Shown one piece after another: positions 22,181 to 34,301 of a stretch of 53,450 nt of DNA. The translations under genes were made by a program, and so were the position numbers. Under the pieces are notes generated by a model, which saw only the letters and a list, made by a program, of their open reading frames with translations, did not search any database and was not told where the DNA came from. The stretch comes from Perkinsus olseni (lineage: Eukaryota > Perkinsozoa > Perkinsida), in the NCBI GenBank assembly GCA_013115125.1, contig JABANN010000201.1, positions 1-53,450 on the forward strand, given 5' to 3'. Numbering within the stretch: the first letter of the stretch is position 1; each line of letters begins with the position of its first letter.

Positions 22181-25100
22181 TCAAGCAAACTGCGCGAGAT
22201 CGACCTCAGGACCTCTAGCTGGCCCGTCCCTGATCGAAGAAGCTGGCTCCCTAGCAATCTTATTGAATCTACCATCAGGATCTGCTGCTTCGGCCTCGAG
22301 GTCAATTTCGCGCTGTTCCGTCAGCGCTTTCACGAACTCGTCGTATTCGATCCGCCTGACAAAATTCAGTATCTTTCAAGGCGTTTTATCTCGCCCATGC
22401 ACCCACCCGTTGCACTTGTAATCAACTTGTCGAATCAGTTCCTCGACGCTTGTTCCACAATAGGAGTCGCCCAAGACTGCACGGAGGTTGTCCGCCGATA
22501 TATACTGAATAGGGGCTTTTTGACCAACAGGAGATACCCAGTCTTACTCCAGTTTTGTCCAGGTCCAGTTTCTCAAAAACTTCTTGAATATATCTCTCAT
22601 TCATTGCAAGCCTCGTCAGCAAACATGCTGCCAGGAACTCCGAGTAATGTATTTCGTCATCACCGGACTGGTCCAGCTTTTTGAAAACACGCTCCGCCTC
22701 TTGGTCGTCAATTCCGAGATATTTCGTGAGAGCTTGCTTGAGCCCTTGTAGTTTGATCGTTCCGCTGCCATCAGTGTCAAGTGACTTGAACTCTCGCTCG
22801 AGGTTTTCTAGCAGCTCGTTGCTGGACATGCTGAAGGCGATCATGCCCAGGGCGGCGCGTTTGATTCCGTTTTGTCGTGAAAATTGGCAAAGTCCTTCGA
22901 GTACTGATCGGTCTATGCCGGTGTCTTCACCGCACTCAGAGCTGCTCTTGCTCATGTTGGTTGTAATCCATTCATGCTTGGACGCCTCAACGGCGGACGG
23001 GCGCTTGGATGGGTCTCGCTGTAGGAGAGAAGTTATGAATGCCTTCGCCGAATCGGAAATCCCAGCCCAGCGTGGCCCTGAGTCGCGGGCGAGTAAACAG
23101 ACTGAGGAGCATCTCGGACGCACCTTCGAAGGAAAATCTGCCGTTCTTGACGTTGTTGATGATCTGCGCGTCGGTGGCGCCCCCGAAAGGTGGAGCGCCG
23201 GACAGTATCATGTAAACTATCACTCCGATTGACCATACATCGCATTTCGAGTCGTACGAACCTTCAAGCACCTGACACATCAAGTACGCGAACACCTTAT
23301 CCACGTCCAATCCCCAATGCGCTACTGAGAATTTCAAAACGATGCCAGTCAGTTGTGAAGCCTAGAGAAAAAAACTCTGCCCTAATCTGTTCTGGTGACC
23401 GAGCGTGGACTTACCCACTGGAGCTGCGGTCACCGGTTTCGTAGATACGAAATTAAATTTGTATCAAAATTCTTTTGATCATTGCGCCTCCCGCCGGGCG
23501 AAAACAACTGTATCGCTACTTCTGGAGCCACATAGTAGACTGTCCCATGCATCGCGGTCATCGGCTGATTCTGAGTGAAGACCTTGCTGAAGCCGAAATC
23601 GATCAGCCGTAGAGCAGCGTTCTCGGAGCTGTCCGCGTATACCCAATTCTCGAGCTTCAAGTCTCTGAAACGGCTACTGAATAAACCTCTCGGGATGGAC
23701 CCCTACCTGTGGCAGATGTTCTGCTTGTGACAGTAATGCACGGCATCTAACATTTGTCTGGTCACTTGTGCGGCATCTTGCTCGCCGTATCTTTTCTTGG
23801 ACGCAAGTCGTTCGAAAAGCTCCTTACCCGTACCTAGTAGGGTGCAACACTCACTGAGAAGGGATAAAACTTTCATCATACTCAGATGAATTAGGGACAC
23901 AGAGTGTTGAGTTAGACACTAACCAAAGCTTTTTCGGAAAAAGTCTCAGTACACCAGTAGAGGGTTGCGCTCTCTGTGAAAAAGATCAACAAGTTGAAGA
24001 CGTGAGATGGCAAACGCCCGCGAAAACGCATTTCACGTTTCACTCCGCCAAAATCTCATTTGGCGTGCTGGACCGGCGTAAAATAAATAAGAGTTTTTTC
24101 TACCTACGGCGCGTGCAGAGAAGCGAATTTGTGAGAAATTGTGTTCCACAGGATCCGAAGGGGACTCGAAGTTCAAGTTCGAGTCTTAAACATACCACCC
24201 CACGTGGTACCAATGACTAAGCGACTCCGTGATGATAACGCCCAGCATGGCTATCGAGCCGCCCATGCGCGCCGCGCTCGGACCTCATTACACCCGACGG
24301 TAGGAGCTCCACCGCTTACATGCCTCCATCACCAGCCGGACGCTCGTCTCGTCTTCATACACCTCTAGTAACCGACAGACGTTGGGATGGTCCAAGTGCA
24401 GATAGATTTCGACTTCATTACGGAGGAGCTGAATATGAGCCCCTTTAGCAAACGTGCAACATCAGTCGAAAAGCCCAACTCTCATTCAAGCAAAGGAGCT
24501 TTGAGGGTGTTCAACAGACCTCCCCTGACTTTGAGAACACCCAGGATTGAAATTAACGTGTAAAAGATGCTCCTGGGAGCGTTCTGGGAACTCAGGAAAT
24601 GTCTTTCTCTCACCTGGATCGCTGTCGTCGCGCGGAGGCTTTGTAAACTACTCAAGAGTCTTAAACCAAGACGCTTCATTCAACCCAAGCGATCACCCCT
24701 GTTTGCAGCTGGCCCACCTCGAATTTCCTCGAGTTAAGATTTTCTGTCGTCAGAGTTTTGACCGCAACTGTCTTCCCTGTTGCTTTGTTCCTCGCTAGAT
24801 ATACCTCGCCGTTCATGCCAGTCCCTGAACACTTCTCATAACCGTGGCGATGCTCAGTGAAGCTCCCTTACCGAGCACTCGGTCTCCCAGTATTTCATAA
24901 ACCTGATTAATGTCTTTTTGTTGAATTCTTGCGCTCTTTATCCCAGGTTTGGCCCTCGACAAGTGCTCTGTTATGCTCTTACGGCTGGCCGTGCTCGCCG
25001 TTGCGTCCGCCGATTGGGCTGAAGAGAATAGTTCTTTCGAAAAGAGGGTGAGGACGAGGTTGAAACGCACCTTTTCCGGCTCGGGAACCGTCAATGCTGA

Positions 25101-25235
25101 CTGCTCTGGAACAGTGACATCCCATAACAAGACAGAGACCGATATGAAGTTGTAGAGCTGGCGCGTCTCGGAAAGAACGATTATGCGCTGACGATTTAGG
25201 GTGATTCTTTCCGATAGCGGAGTTTCGAACAACAT
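22181..25235 (-). CDS. Calcium-dependent protein kinase (CDPK)
   Basis: Ser/Thr kinase activated by calcium through a C-terminal calmodulin-like domain. Exons (minus): 25235-24872, 24824-24718, 24428-24320, 23833-23707, 23664-23520, 23271-23124, 23077-22548, 22504-22407, 22355-22181; 1803 nt, 600 residues. In order: Gly loop LGTGMNGEVYLA, catalytic Lys in TVAVKTL, LVMEACTGKELFERL (family usually CTGGELF), catalytic HRDLKLEN, DFG in RLIDFGFSK, YYVAPEVLEGSYDSKCDVWS, autoinhibitory junction, and four EF-hands (DTDGSGTIKLQGL; DQSGDDEIHYSEF; DLDKTGYISADNL; DYKCNGRIEYDEF). The second EF loop is unusual at positions 3 and 5. The chosen start gives an N terminus without the Met-Gly acylation signal of many CDPKs; additional 5' exons in 25399-25743 are possible. 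Intron 2 holds a MITE-like element. Confidence 0.93.
24505..24615 (+). mobile_element. MITE-like terminal-inverted-repeat element, copy 2
   Basis: Begins with the same GGGTGTTCAACAGACCTC left end as the copy at 5592 and shares its interior (TTAACGTGT, TCCTGGGAGC, CTCAGGA). The right inverted repeat has diverged more (ends ...TCTCACCT). It lies antisense in intron 2 (24717-24429) of the CDPK gene. Confidence 0.7.
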
Positions 25236-25804
25236 CGTTGAGCTTAAGTCATGTGACCCGTTGAGGGTATAACTGGAAGCCTAGGCAGTCGTATGCTTTT
25301 CTATTGTAATGCAGTGGGCCACCGGGCTGTATTCAAGGCGATGGTATTCCAGGTTGGCCGTAGTCTCATTCAAAGCGAGTATCTTTGGGTTTCACTCGTC
25401 ATAGCTCCTGTGTTGCAAGGTAGGGCGTGAAGCTGCCCGCTTCATCAACGACCTTGAAGGAGCCCATCTGTTCCTTCTTCCTGGGACTACCTTGTGTCGT
25501 CACGTCAGTTTGGCAGGTCGGTCGAACCAGTCCTTCTTTTCTATCTACGGTCTTTATTTTTGACGGAATTCTAGATATCGGTGTTGGATGCTGATTGACT
25601 CGGCTCCGGGGAGGTAAGCAGTTTATCTGGCAGCCGACTATAGGTAGCTTTGCTGGCAACGATCGAGATTCCTTCTGAAGGATGTTCATACCCGACTCGG
25701 TATAAGTGATATACTGAGGCCAGTTTGGCGGTGGTTGCTTCACTGTGCTGATGACAGCTGCACTTTCAGCCTGGTCCTTTCTCGGTTTACTTCTGTCCTT
25801 TATA

Positions 25805-28656
25805 ATGAGCTATCCTCAAATGGCACCCATGGGAGGCGGACGTCAGCCCGTCTTGATTTTGAATCCCTCGGCCAAGAGGGACAGTGGACGCCGCGCCCAG
25901 CTCTCGAATATAAATGCTGGCAAGGCCATTGCCAGTGAGAGGAAGCGCTAAACCTCCTTCCCTCGCCGGGCATCGGAAATCTTCAGGTATCGTTCGGAGC
26001 ACGCTTGGACCTAAGGCAATGTTGAAGATGCTTCTGGACCCTATGGGAGGCATTGTCCTCACCAATGATGGTCACGCTATTCTGAGGTATGTCACGCTTT
26101 GTACTGCTGGGCGGATTCCTGTTGTTCGCTTAGAGAAATCGACGTGACGCATCCGGGTGCGAAGACGATGATGGAGCTCTCGAGGTCACAGGATGAAGAG
26201 GTGGGAGAATCTCCTGGGGTATCTCTTGGCCGGATTTTTGCTCAGGTTGGCGATGGTACCACGTCTGTTATGATTCTTGCCGGTGAGATGCTGTCGGCAG
26301 CCGAGCCTCTGCTCGACCCTAGCAGGAAAATTCACCCCACCAAGATCGTCGCCGGTTACATGAAGGTACAGCTTGAAAGGACCTTGTCGCTGGATGTCAC
26401 GCGCCGCATAATTGATGCTCAGGCTCTTGAGGACATCAACAAGTTTTTGCCGGAAATCGCGGAGAACATCGACCCCAATGACCAGGATCAGCTTCTGCGG
26501 ACCGTTAGGGCCAGCATTGACACCAAATTCGCTAACAGGTGAGCAGCTTGTATCAATCGGCAATTTTACCGGCCCTGAATTGCGGTTGAGATTTCGTTTT
26601 GTGCTCCTGCGCGGTGAGGGAATTCTTCACTCCGGGGGTAGTCGATAACTGCCTCGAGTGGAAGTCGTTTAAGCCTGCTGACGGCGTTGTTTAATTTGAA
26701 AGAGCGCGTTTCCAGTTCGTGTCGTCCTTTCTAGGTGGGGTTCTATGATCTCGGAGCTCGCCTTGAAGGCCGCCCAAGTCGTCAAGATTGATCGTCCTGG
26801 CTCTCAGCCGGAGATCGATCTCAAGAGATACGCCAAGGTAGTTCTTTGAACACGATGAGGGTCGACCATTCTCTGGTCAGGTTGAAAAGATTCCGGGCGG
26901 TGATTTGAGCATGTGCCGCGTCCTCGATGGAGTTATGCTCAATAAGGACGTCACCAACGGCAGGATGCGACGGTTCATACGGTAAGGGTCAGCCTGGACT
27001 TACCTGGGCTTCCCCGACTTTCGTCGTTTCTCAGGAATCCCCGCATAGTGTTGCTCGACTGCACGCTTGAATACAAGAAAGGTAGTACTTGCCGTTCGCT
27101 GGGCTCTTGTTGTGACATCTTCTCTTCGACAGGTGAGTCGGAGACCAGCGTTGAAGTTACTAAGGAGGCTGACTGGGCTGCTCTCTTGCGCCAGGAAGAG
27201 GAAGAGGTTCAGAAGGTAGAGTGTATCCTGTGAGTTTCGGAAAATTTCCTATTGTCTCAGATTTGTGATCACATCCTCGCGGTGAAACCCGACTTGGTCA
27301 TAACAGAGAAGGGTGTGTCCGATCTGGTGAGCCCCCGCGGTGTCTTGAATTCGGCTTCTACTGGTGGTGATTTCAGGCTCAGCATTTCCTGATGAAGCAG
27401 AATGTCTCAGTCATTCGCAGAGTTAAGAAGACTGACAACAACCGCATTGCGAGAATTGTAAGAGCTAACTGCGTGTCAAGGCGCTTAGATTCTTCCTTCA
27501 GTGCGGCGCCACAATCGCGACGAGAGCCGAGGAGCTCACTGAGGCCCACGTCGGGACTGGGTAAGGATGCACGGGTTAGCTGGTTTCGTTTCATTTCTTC
27601 ATTTTTCAGATGCGGAACCTTCAAGGTTCAGAAGGTTGGCGACGAGTGGTATACTTTCCTGGTTGATTGCAAGGAGCCCAAGGTGAGTGGGACCGTCCGC
27701 TCATGGTCTTTCAATCTCCTCGTTAGGCTTGCTCTGTTGTGCTCCGTGGCGGCAGTAAGGACGTCCTCAACGAGATCGAGCGTAACCTGCAGGATGCTTT
27801 CTGCGTTGCAAGGTAGGCGTTCTCATCCCGTGTCATCATTATTCCATGGTCTCACCTGCAGGAACATTCTCATCGACCCTCGTCTCCTGCCCGGCGGCGG
27901 CGCTGCTGAGATGGCCCTGGCCGCTCGACTCAACGAGCAGTCTAAATTAGTCGAAGGAGTCACTCAGTTCCCTTATAAGTAAGCCCGTGTGTGAACGCTG
28001 GTTTTCGGACAGCATTTTTTCAGGGCGGTCGCTTCTGCGTTGGAAGTCATCCCTCGTACCCTAGCTGCCAACTGCGGTATTGATGTGGTAATATGACGTT
28101 GTGTGCTTGAGATCAGTCGGCTATATGCTTTTATCTAGGTTCGTGTGCTGACTGACCTTCGGAGTAGGCACTCTAAGGGAGAGTACTGGTGGGGTATTGA
28201 CGGCAACACTGGTGAAGTCGTGGACGTTAGAAAGGTAAAGTCAGCCCGCGTGTAAGTTGATTTTGAAATGCTGTGTTTCAGGAGGGTATTGTTGACTCGT
28301 ATCTTGTTAAGCAGCAAACCTTCAAGGCCTCGATCGAGAACGCGGGGATGATTCTGAGGTCCGCTGAGCCAGCCTCGCGCCAGTCCACGTCGGAAGCTTC
28401 TCTTTCCTCAGAATCGACGATATCGTCAGTGGTATTTCTCATCACGACAAGGCTGGTGCTGCTGCCGCTGCCGCGGCTGGAGGTAATGTCCTGCTTCGCT
28501 CCGCCTTGTTTGTCTTCATTGTTTAGTGTGCGCAATCTAGCTATGCCAGCAGAGTAGAGTCCTTCGACCTACTCAGTAGACTAGCTGCGCACACTTACTG
28601 TTGTTCATTCAGATGAAGAGCCTAACGAGACTTTCGGCGATTCCCGCGACGGCTAG
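25805..28656 (+). CDS. CCT3: T-complex protein 1 subunit gamma (cytosolic chaperonin CCT)
   Basis: Subunit of the ring-shaped chaperonin that folds actin and tubulin in the cytosol. 19 exons: 25805-25934, 25987-26086, 26134-26200, 26246-26538, 26735-26837, 26881-26981, 27035-27081, 27133-27215, 27261-27326, 27377-27457, 27502-27560, 27610-27682, 27727-27812, 27862-27978, 28024-28087, 28139-28234, 28282-28358, 28412-28482, 28613-28656; 585 residues, a little longer than usual. Diagnostic pieces: [33 protein letters not shown] (ATP-binding GDGTT), [16 protein letters not shown] (gamma type), [25 protein letters not shown] and [14 protein letters not shown]. The 45-nt intron 26201-26245 has no stop and keeps frame, so retention would insert 15 residues. 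An AG acceptor lies 35 nt upstream of the ATG. Confidence 0.96.
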
Positions 28657-29247
28657 ACTTTGACCAATCTCAACGTTCCTAGTGTTGTCGTAGCGTAACC
28701 CGATGCCTTCCTATACGAGACACTGCACGTACGCGCTGTTTCGAAAATACCATCATTAACGTCGCTTTGTGGATTGCGAATACTTTCCAAAATCTCCCCT
28801 CGGGGTTGAGTTCTAGCTTGTTTGAATCTAGAGTGGGTTGCTGATGTTCCATCCTTCGGAAGATGGTGCGAAATGTAGTGGACGAAGGAGGGGAACGATT
28901 TGTGAAGGGGATTATAACTGATGAGCAAAGGTGATGATGTGAAGATCCAGATCATTGCGGTTGCTTCCGATTGATTTACTCTCTGCTGGTCGGCCGGACA
29001 CTCTGGCCTCCTTTCGATCCGGTGGGTCCCGGAGGTAGGTGAGAGAGGGTTGCCGTCTTCAAGAGCTTCTCAGTGCTTCCCAGGGCTCTCGCATTGTGTG
29101 AGGCGGAGAGCCTGTTCTCCTCTCTTCATCGCCAATCACCCCAGGACGGTCTGTGGTATCTGTCTGTGGTATCGCGGTTGAGTTTGATGCAACGGAGGCG
29201 TATCCGGGCTGAAGTGATGGGAACGGTGTAGGTAACAGGCTTCTTCA

Positions 29248-30862
29248 ATGGCGTCATCTCCCTTCCCTGGAGTCCTTCGAGTCAGCTGGGAATTGGTTCC
29301 AGAGGCTCCTCCTTCTGAACCTGGGCCGTGGAGGGGCGTCGCTTGCTGGCCCTGTCCGAATGAGGATGCTTACGAGAATCTGGTAGTGATAACGGATATT
29401 CAAACCACGCTACTTGGCCGATTTGGTAGGGACTTAAAGTATTCAGTAGGCCCGATTTAGTTGTTCGATCGGGCTGTAATAGGGGTCTCCCCGAGCTCGC
29501 GAATCGCAATTGCTCACCGCACTGCAAGGAGCCGTCGGGAAATCATGTCACTCGTCGTGGTTATCCGGCAAATTTCAGACGAATCAGCTTCGAAACTTGA
29601 AAATGGAGCCTGACGGTGGTCATGACCATCATGGGTTTTCAGAAATGGGGTCGAAGGACATCGACGATTTGAATAAAGTACGGGGAAGATTTTCTCCTGT
29701 GTTTGAAAGGTTTTGCTTTCCATGTACGATCGATGCTATCAGCGGCACTTCGGGCTACTAAGTACCTGAAGGAATCCGTGGAGAAGGAGACTTCCTCTGA
29801 AGATGATCGAGTTGGTGCTACCATGGTCACGGCCGATGGACATGTGCCGAGGATGGTTGACAAGCCGCCAAGAGTGGGAATGCCAGTTAACAGGCCGTGC
29901 AGTAGCGGATCCACTGTAAGCTGGGCTGATGATGTTGATCTGTATCGAGGGTTGTATGATTTAGACGCCTCGGTCAACCTCAACTTTTGTGTCGCTAGGC
30001 GGTCGGAATGGTCCGGAAGAGGATAATACTGGTGAGAGTTTTGTGGCGCGGTGAAGGTTGATGTTGTTGGTCAGAGTCAGCGGTCGAGGTGAAGTTGACT
30101 GCGATGAGGAAGAGGTTTGCCATACCGCCGTCGCCACGGCGACTAGAGTAATTCCAGGAAGCACAGTGAAGGACGGTGAGAGGCTTTCTCTCAGGCGAGA
30201 AGCGTCAGGAGCAACAGCGCGATCGCGGAATCTCATCCGGGGCGTCGCCGAGGATTCTCTAAGGGAATCCGAGGTATCGTTGTTGCGTACAGCGCAGTCG
30301 GTCAGGATGTTACCACTACGATCCCCACGGGAAGATGTACTTCCGTTCAGGAAGTTTCTCTAGTAAGAGCAAGATCTCTTCAGGTTTCAGCGTTAGCTGA
30401 CCGGAGGCCTGGGCGGCCTCTTCCACCTCGTGTTGCACCGCCACCCTTCACGATGAGAGACTTATCCATTTATGAGCGGCGGTAGAACTTGTCATGCTCA
30501 ATACTTGCTGATGGGAAATGGACACTGTGTTGCTGGGACGTTCGTGGCGCGCGGGAGGTTTCGTTGTCTCTCTGCTCACCAGGTTGACATGCAGATTTGT
30601 TTTCAACTTTGCCTGAATGAGTGCGTCTACGCTACTTCGCCGCCGAGCGGTGATCCGTAACATCACCCTGGGCCTGTCAGGGGGCTTCGCGGCTTCGTAT
30701 GTGATTGATAATCTTGACTCTGTATTGAAGAGCTGGAGCAGGTAGTGGCGGGTAGTGGGAATGTTTTAGTTGTGAAGGGAAATTTAGCGGCGGTTGGCCC
30801 TCTGATATGTTCCACATTGATGAGGGGTATTCGCAGATGTATTCGACTCAACAACTGGTTTA
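29248..30862 (+). CDS. Probable multi-exon gene, possibly Lsm/LsmAD (ataxin-2-like); model incomplete
   Basis: Several stretches look coding: 29248-29382 (start ATG, ends at a GT donor in phase), polar Gly/Ser/Arg-rich segments to about 30450, then a small region resembling an Lsm fold (MGNGHCVAGTFVARGRF, about 30510-30560). Near the end the reading GKFSGGWPSDMFHIDEGYSQ, reached by splicing at 30740-30770, has the W...MF..(N/D)E..Y spacing of the LsmAD segment in ataxin-2 proteins, which act in mRNA regulation. It ends at TAG 30862. Exon junctions between these pieces could not be made to agree in phase, so they may belong to more than one gene. Confidence 0.3.
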
Positions 30863-30881
30863 GTTAGAGCGTTTGTTGGAG

Positions 30882-32302
30882 ATGATCCGGTCTTCTCGCA
30901 GGATGGTGGTCGAGGTGGACCAGCGTTTGCCGGGACTGATGACTCCTGATTTCCGAAGCCGCTTGTTGCTGAAAGCGGCCAGGAGAGTCCATCGGGACGG
31001 AAGTGATCGCGAGTTTGTACAGAAAGTAGGCTACTTCTGTGACCATTCCCATCTTGCTGTCATGCCAGACTCTATCGAATTTGGATCTGGATGACTTGGC
31101 AGTTTACTTGGAGTCAGTTTCGTCTTTGAATCATCTCCTCTCTGACGAGGAGCGTGATGAGCTTGTGAAAAAGGGTCTGGACAACTGGGACCACTGGAAA
31201 AATGACGGCCGATTTGGTAGAACCAGGGGCCGTAGTCGCTTGGGCAACAATTCTCGTCATTCTAGCTTGGATTGCTCGAAGACGTGGGTCGAGTATAGTA
31301 GCCGCAGCTGGTTAGTGAATTTTCCGCAACAATCGAGCTAACCCTTGCCAGGGCCATAGCAACACGGTGCGCGAGGGTTGTCTCATTGCATCATACTCGG
31401 GACATTTAGAGTGCCAATCGTCTGCGGGACCAACGGGGCCGTTGCTAAATGTTGTTTACTACAGGAACTAAAGAGAGTGTTCTTGATAACCATACCACCT
31501 TCGGCGATATGTTGAAAATGGTGAAGAATATCTTCCTCCGTATCATTGTCTCTAGTTAGTCGACTCACGACACCCCCGGGAGGAGACATCTCCGGTATTC
31601 TTGCGAGTACCGCGTTGCTTGATTTCTTCCGCAGGCACCGAGCAGCGGTCTAAACTCACAGTTGATCTGGCATCGGTAGTGTCCAGAGACTTTGCGCCCG
31701 GCAGTAGTGTTTATAAGCAAATGGTCAGCAAGATGCAAGGTACTTATGACTGCTGATGATTGGATATAACTTTATTTTTTCGTCAGGGCAGCGATCACTG
31801 AGACCTCAAGTCGAGTCGCCGCGTTACCGGGACTTGGTTGAGTCCTTGGAGAAAAGAGTTAAGGAGTCTCGTGAGGGATTGAGGTGAGGCTCACTTCCTT
31901 GTTCTCTGTCTGTGGCCGTTGTGAGTGATGTCCCTCTTGCGTGCAAAGTCTTAGAACTGTAGATTCTGTGAGGCTGAATCTCTTTATCGCAGTTAAGCAT
32001 CTCTCGCAGAGTTAAATCCCTCGTTGGCCCGATCACCTCAGTAGACACTAACTTGTCTTTATTTTCAGTCTGTGTACGGCGCTGTCTAGGGCTGGGGGAA
32101 TCAGTAGTGATGATTACGCGATGATGGTAGCAATCCACGATCGACTGCACGGGCAGATCAGAAGGAAACAATGCGGACTCGCTGGGTTTGCAATGGCTGG
32201 TAGGTAATTTCCGGGTAGACTAGCGGTTGACCGTTGATGGCAGGTGTCTTGTCGGCGGCGATCTACTACCAGGACTATGTTCTCCATCCGTTGCTGCCGT
32301 GA
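30882..32302 (+). CDS. Two-helix membrane protein, family unknown
   Basis: Exons 30882-31025, 31069-31174, 31227-31310, 31635-31739, 31787-31883, 32069-32199 and 32244-32302 close in phase to give 241 residues. Residues 1-85 are soluble and acidic/basic (DLDDLAVYLESVSSLNHLLS), followed by a transmembrane helix (VVAWATILVILAWIARRR, about 87-104), a soluble coiled-coil-like region, and a second helix close to the C terminus (GLAGFAMAGVLSAAIYYQD). If the intron after 31310 is not removed the protein ends just after the first helix. The start lies only 20 nt after the apparent stop of the preceding gene. The two-helix, C-tail topology suggests an organelle membrane protein; function unknown. Confidence 0.55.
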
Positions 32303-32783
32303 GAATCTTCCCCGGTGTTCATCAGTTTATAGTGTGCAGAATTGGAAGTTCCTGAGAGTACAATTGAATGAGCGCATTTGGATTTCTGGCTGTTGCCCTC
32401 TTAGTGTACAGGGTTGGTTTGCGTGCATTATATACTTATTGCTTGAGCCTCCTTTGATTTGAGTTGAAGTCAGTTCACTTGTTTTGGGAGCTAGATGAGT
32501 ATCGTATCGTTCGTAGGTATCTTCTCGGGCAGGTTGCTCTCAGTGTCGTTTCGACTTCTTGGACCGGTAATATGGCGAGTCCTCCATCGGGAATGTGTAA
32601 GACCCTCGTTTCGGTTTCGACAGCTCCATCGGGGCGTGTCGATGTCGTAGAGGTTGTTGAACTGTAGTTCTCCTGTCAGCCCCTGAGAAGCGCGGAGATT
32701 TTTATCTGCGTAATGTACCTGATCGGTGGAAGCAGGTGAGAGAGTAGTCGTGCTGTGCACCTCGTACGTTCGTTCCTGGTAGT

Positions 32784-33253
32784 ATGACCCCGAACATCCG
32801 CCCTACAAATTCTTCCCTGGACGAACGAGAGCTCAGACGAGACAGTAGTAGATGGCCAGGGCGAAAGCTAGCACATTGTCTTCTCAGATGGTCGGGAGTT
32901 ATGTTTTTTGTGACAATCGCGGTGGCCTACATCGCCTACCAATTGAACGAAAAAAGGCAAGCTAAGCTGGAAAAGGTCAGCTGCCGTGAGATGCTGGGCA
33001 GAATGAAAGGACAGTCGTTCAGTTCTTCGCCGAAAGGGAGCATGAATTTCTCCTGCCCGTGCATCGAGAAGCGATATATCTGCAGGAAGAAGCGGTAAGG
33101 GATCGGTCTAGTGATAGGAGTGGAGACGTATTCCAGTTACAAGCTTCCGCGATTCGCGCGAGACGACGAGCGCTGGGCCTGCCGGACAGAGCGACCGGGT
33201 CGTGTGAGATCCGTGATGATGAGACCCTTGAAGACCTCGACGAGGAGGAGTGA
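32784..33253 (+). CDS. Small single-pass membrane protein
   Basis: Two exons, 32784-32975 and 33023-33253, 140 residues. A basic N-terminal segment precedes one hydrophobic helix (MFFVTIAVAYIAYQL, about residues 44-58), followed by a charged, largely helical tail and an acidic C terminus (ETLEDLDEEE). This shape is common among small mitochondrial inner-membrane or assembly proteins, but no family is recognised. More 5' sequence between 32303 and 32783 cannot be excluded. Confidence 0.5.
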
Positions 33254-33522
33254 ACATGAGTCGCTGAGTATTATGTTGATCACTAGTTTCAGTTCAACAC
33301 CAGTGGTAGTTGAGTTGTCATTTTTATAAAGTCTGGAGGCTCCCAGTTGGGTCGTGTTGATGTCCTTTCCTGCATTGCGAGTGGCGCCGCGCCTCGAATA
33401 CACTGCCGAAGTCATCGTTTTGATAACTACTCTGGGAGTCAACCGCAGAGAATATCTTGACTCGAAGAGGGTATGCATGGGCGTTGATGATGACGTGCGT
33501 GGATCGTTCTTACCTAGCGGGA

Positions 33523-33816
33523 CTATTGGCTCAAATATTGGTATGAAATTTGCGAGATAACAATAAGCCAGGTTTGAATCGCGCTGCCAGCTTTCTGAAC
33601 CGCACTCAGAGACGTATCACTACAGCAACAGTTTCTAGATACGCACTCGGTAGTTGGATCCGATATCTCAGCTTTGACTCTTGTCAGATTCGAGATCATC
33701 TGAAGGTCTTCGGTGCACATCACAAGGTCATCGATATGAACCGTGACTCCGCGGTGGACTTCATATTCCTTGGCCAACGCCGCGAGTCGGCCACTGTAGA
33801 GAGGACGGACAGGCAC
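33523..33816 (-). mobile_element. Retroelement fossil, reverse-transcriptase-like fragment
   Basis: A short minus-strand fragment carries the core of a reverse-transcriptase active-site region (VHIDDLVM) in the context expected of LTR-type retroelements. It is broken and incomplete, with no recognisable terminal repeats nearby; related traces may reach to about 34.1 kb. An old copy. Confidence 0.4.
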
Positions 33817-34301
33817 GTTGAGGTAGATCTCGAAAATACGCAGTCAATTGTCCTGATGAGTCAATACTGATTAGTAATGATGCTTGCAAAAGCGCAGAAC
33901 TCTGGAAACTGGAAAGTTCCGGAAGATCGGGTATTAGTACCGAGATTGATTCCTCAATGCGAAGTAATGTACAAAAGTGTTCTCTTGTAAGTGGAATAAC
34001 CGTCTGCGTGACGCAGACTGCGTTCTTGCAGCATATCGCTCTTCGCGGTCGCGAATAGCCATACAATTTTCGCCCGGTGCAATCTCGTCGCGATGAGATC
34101 GTATCTCACCAGCCTAGTAAGCACCACCTCGGGCAGCTGAAGCGGCCCCGGCAGGCGGTTTTTTCCAAGTGGCCGTGAATCTCTGATTAATGCTCAGAAT
34201 TCAACTGTAAGGCGAGTCGACCGTTTCTTCGTCTATATTGCAGTTTTCCATGAGTGACCAACATATTACCGGGGGTGATTCATGAATGAACTTTTCGACA
34301 G

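Noticed and set aside
26099-26542. Unspliced 147-codon frame in CCT-gamma
   Set aside because: Reads through the 45-nt intron 26201-26245; comparison with the family shows the intron is removed.
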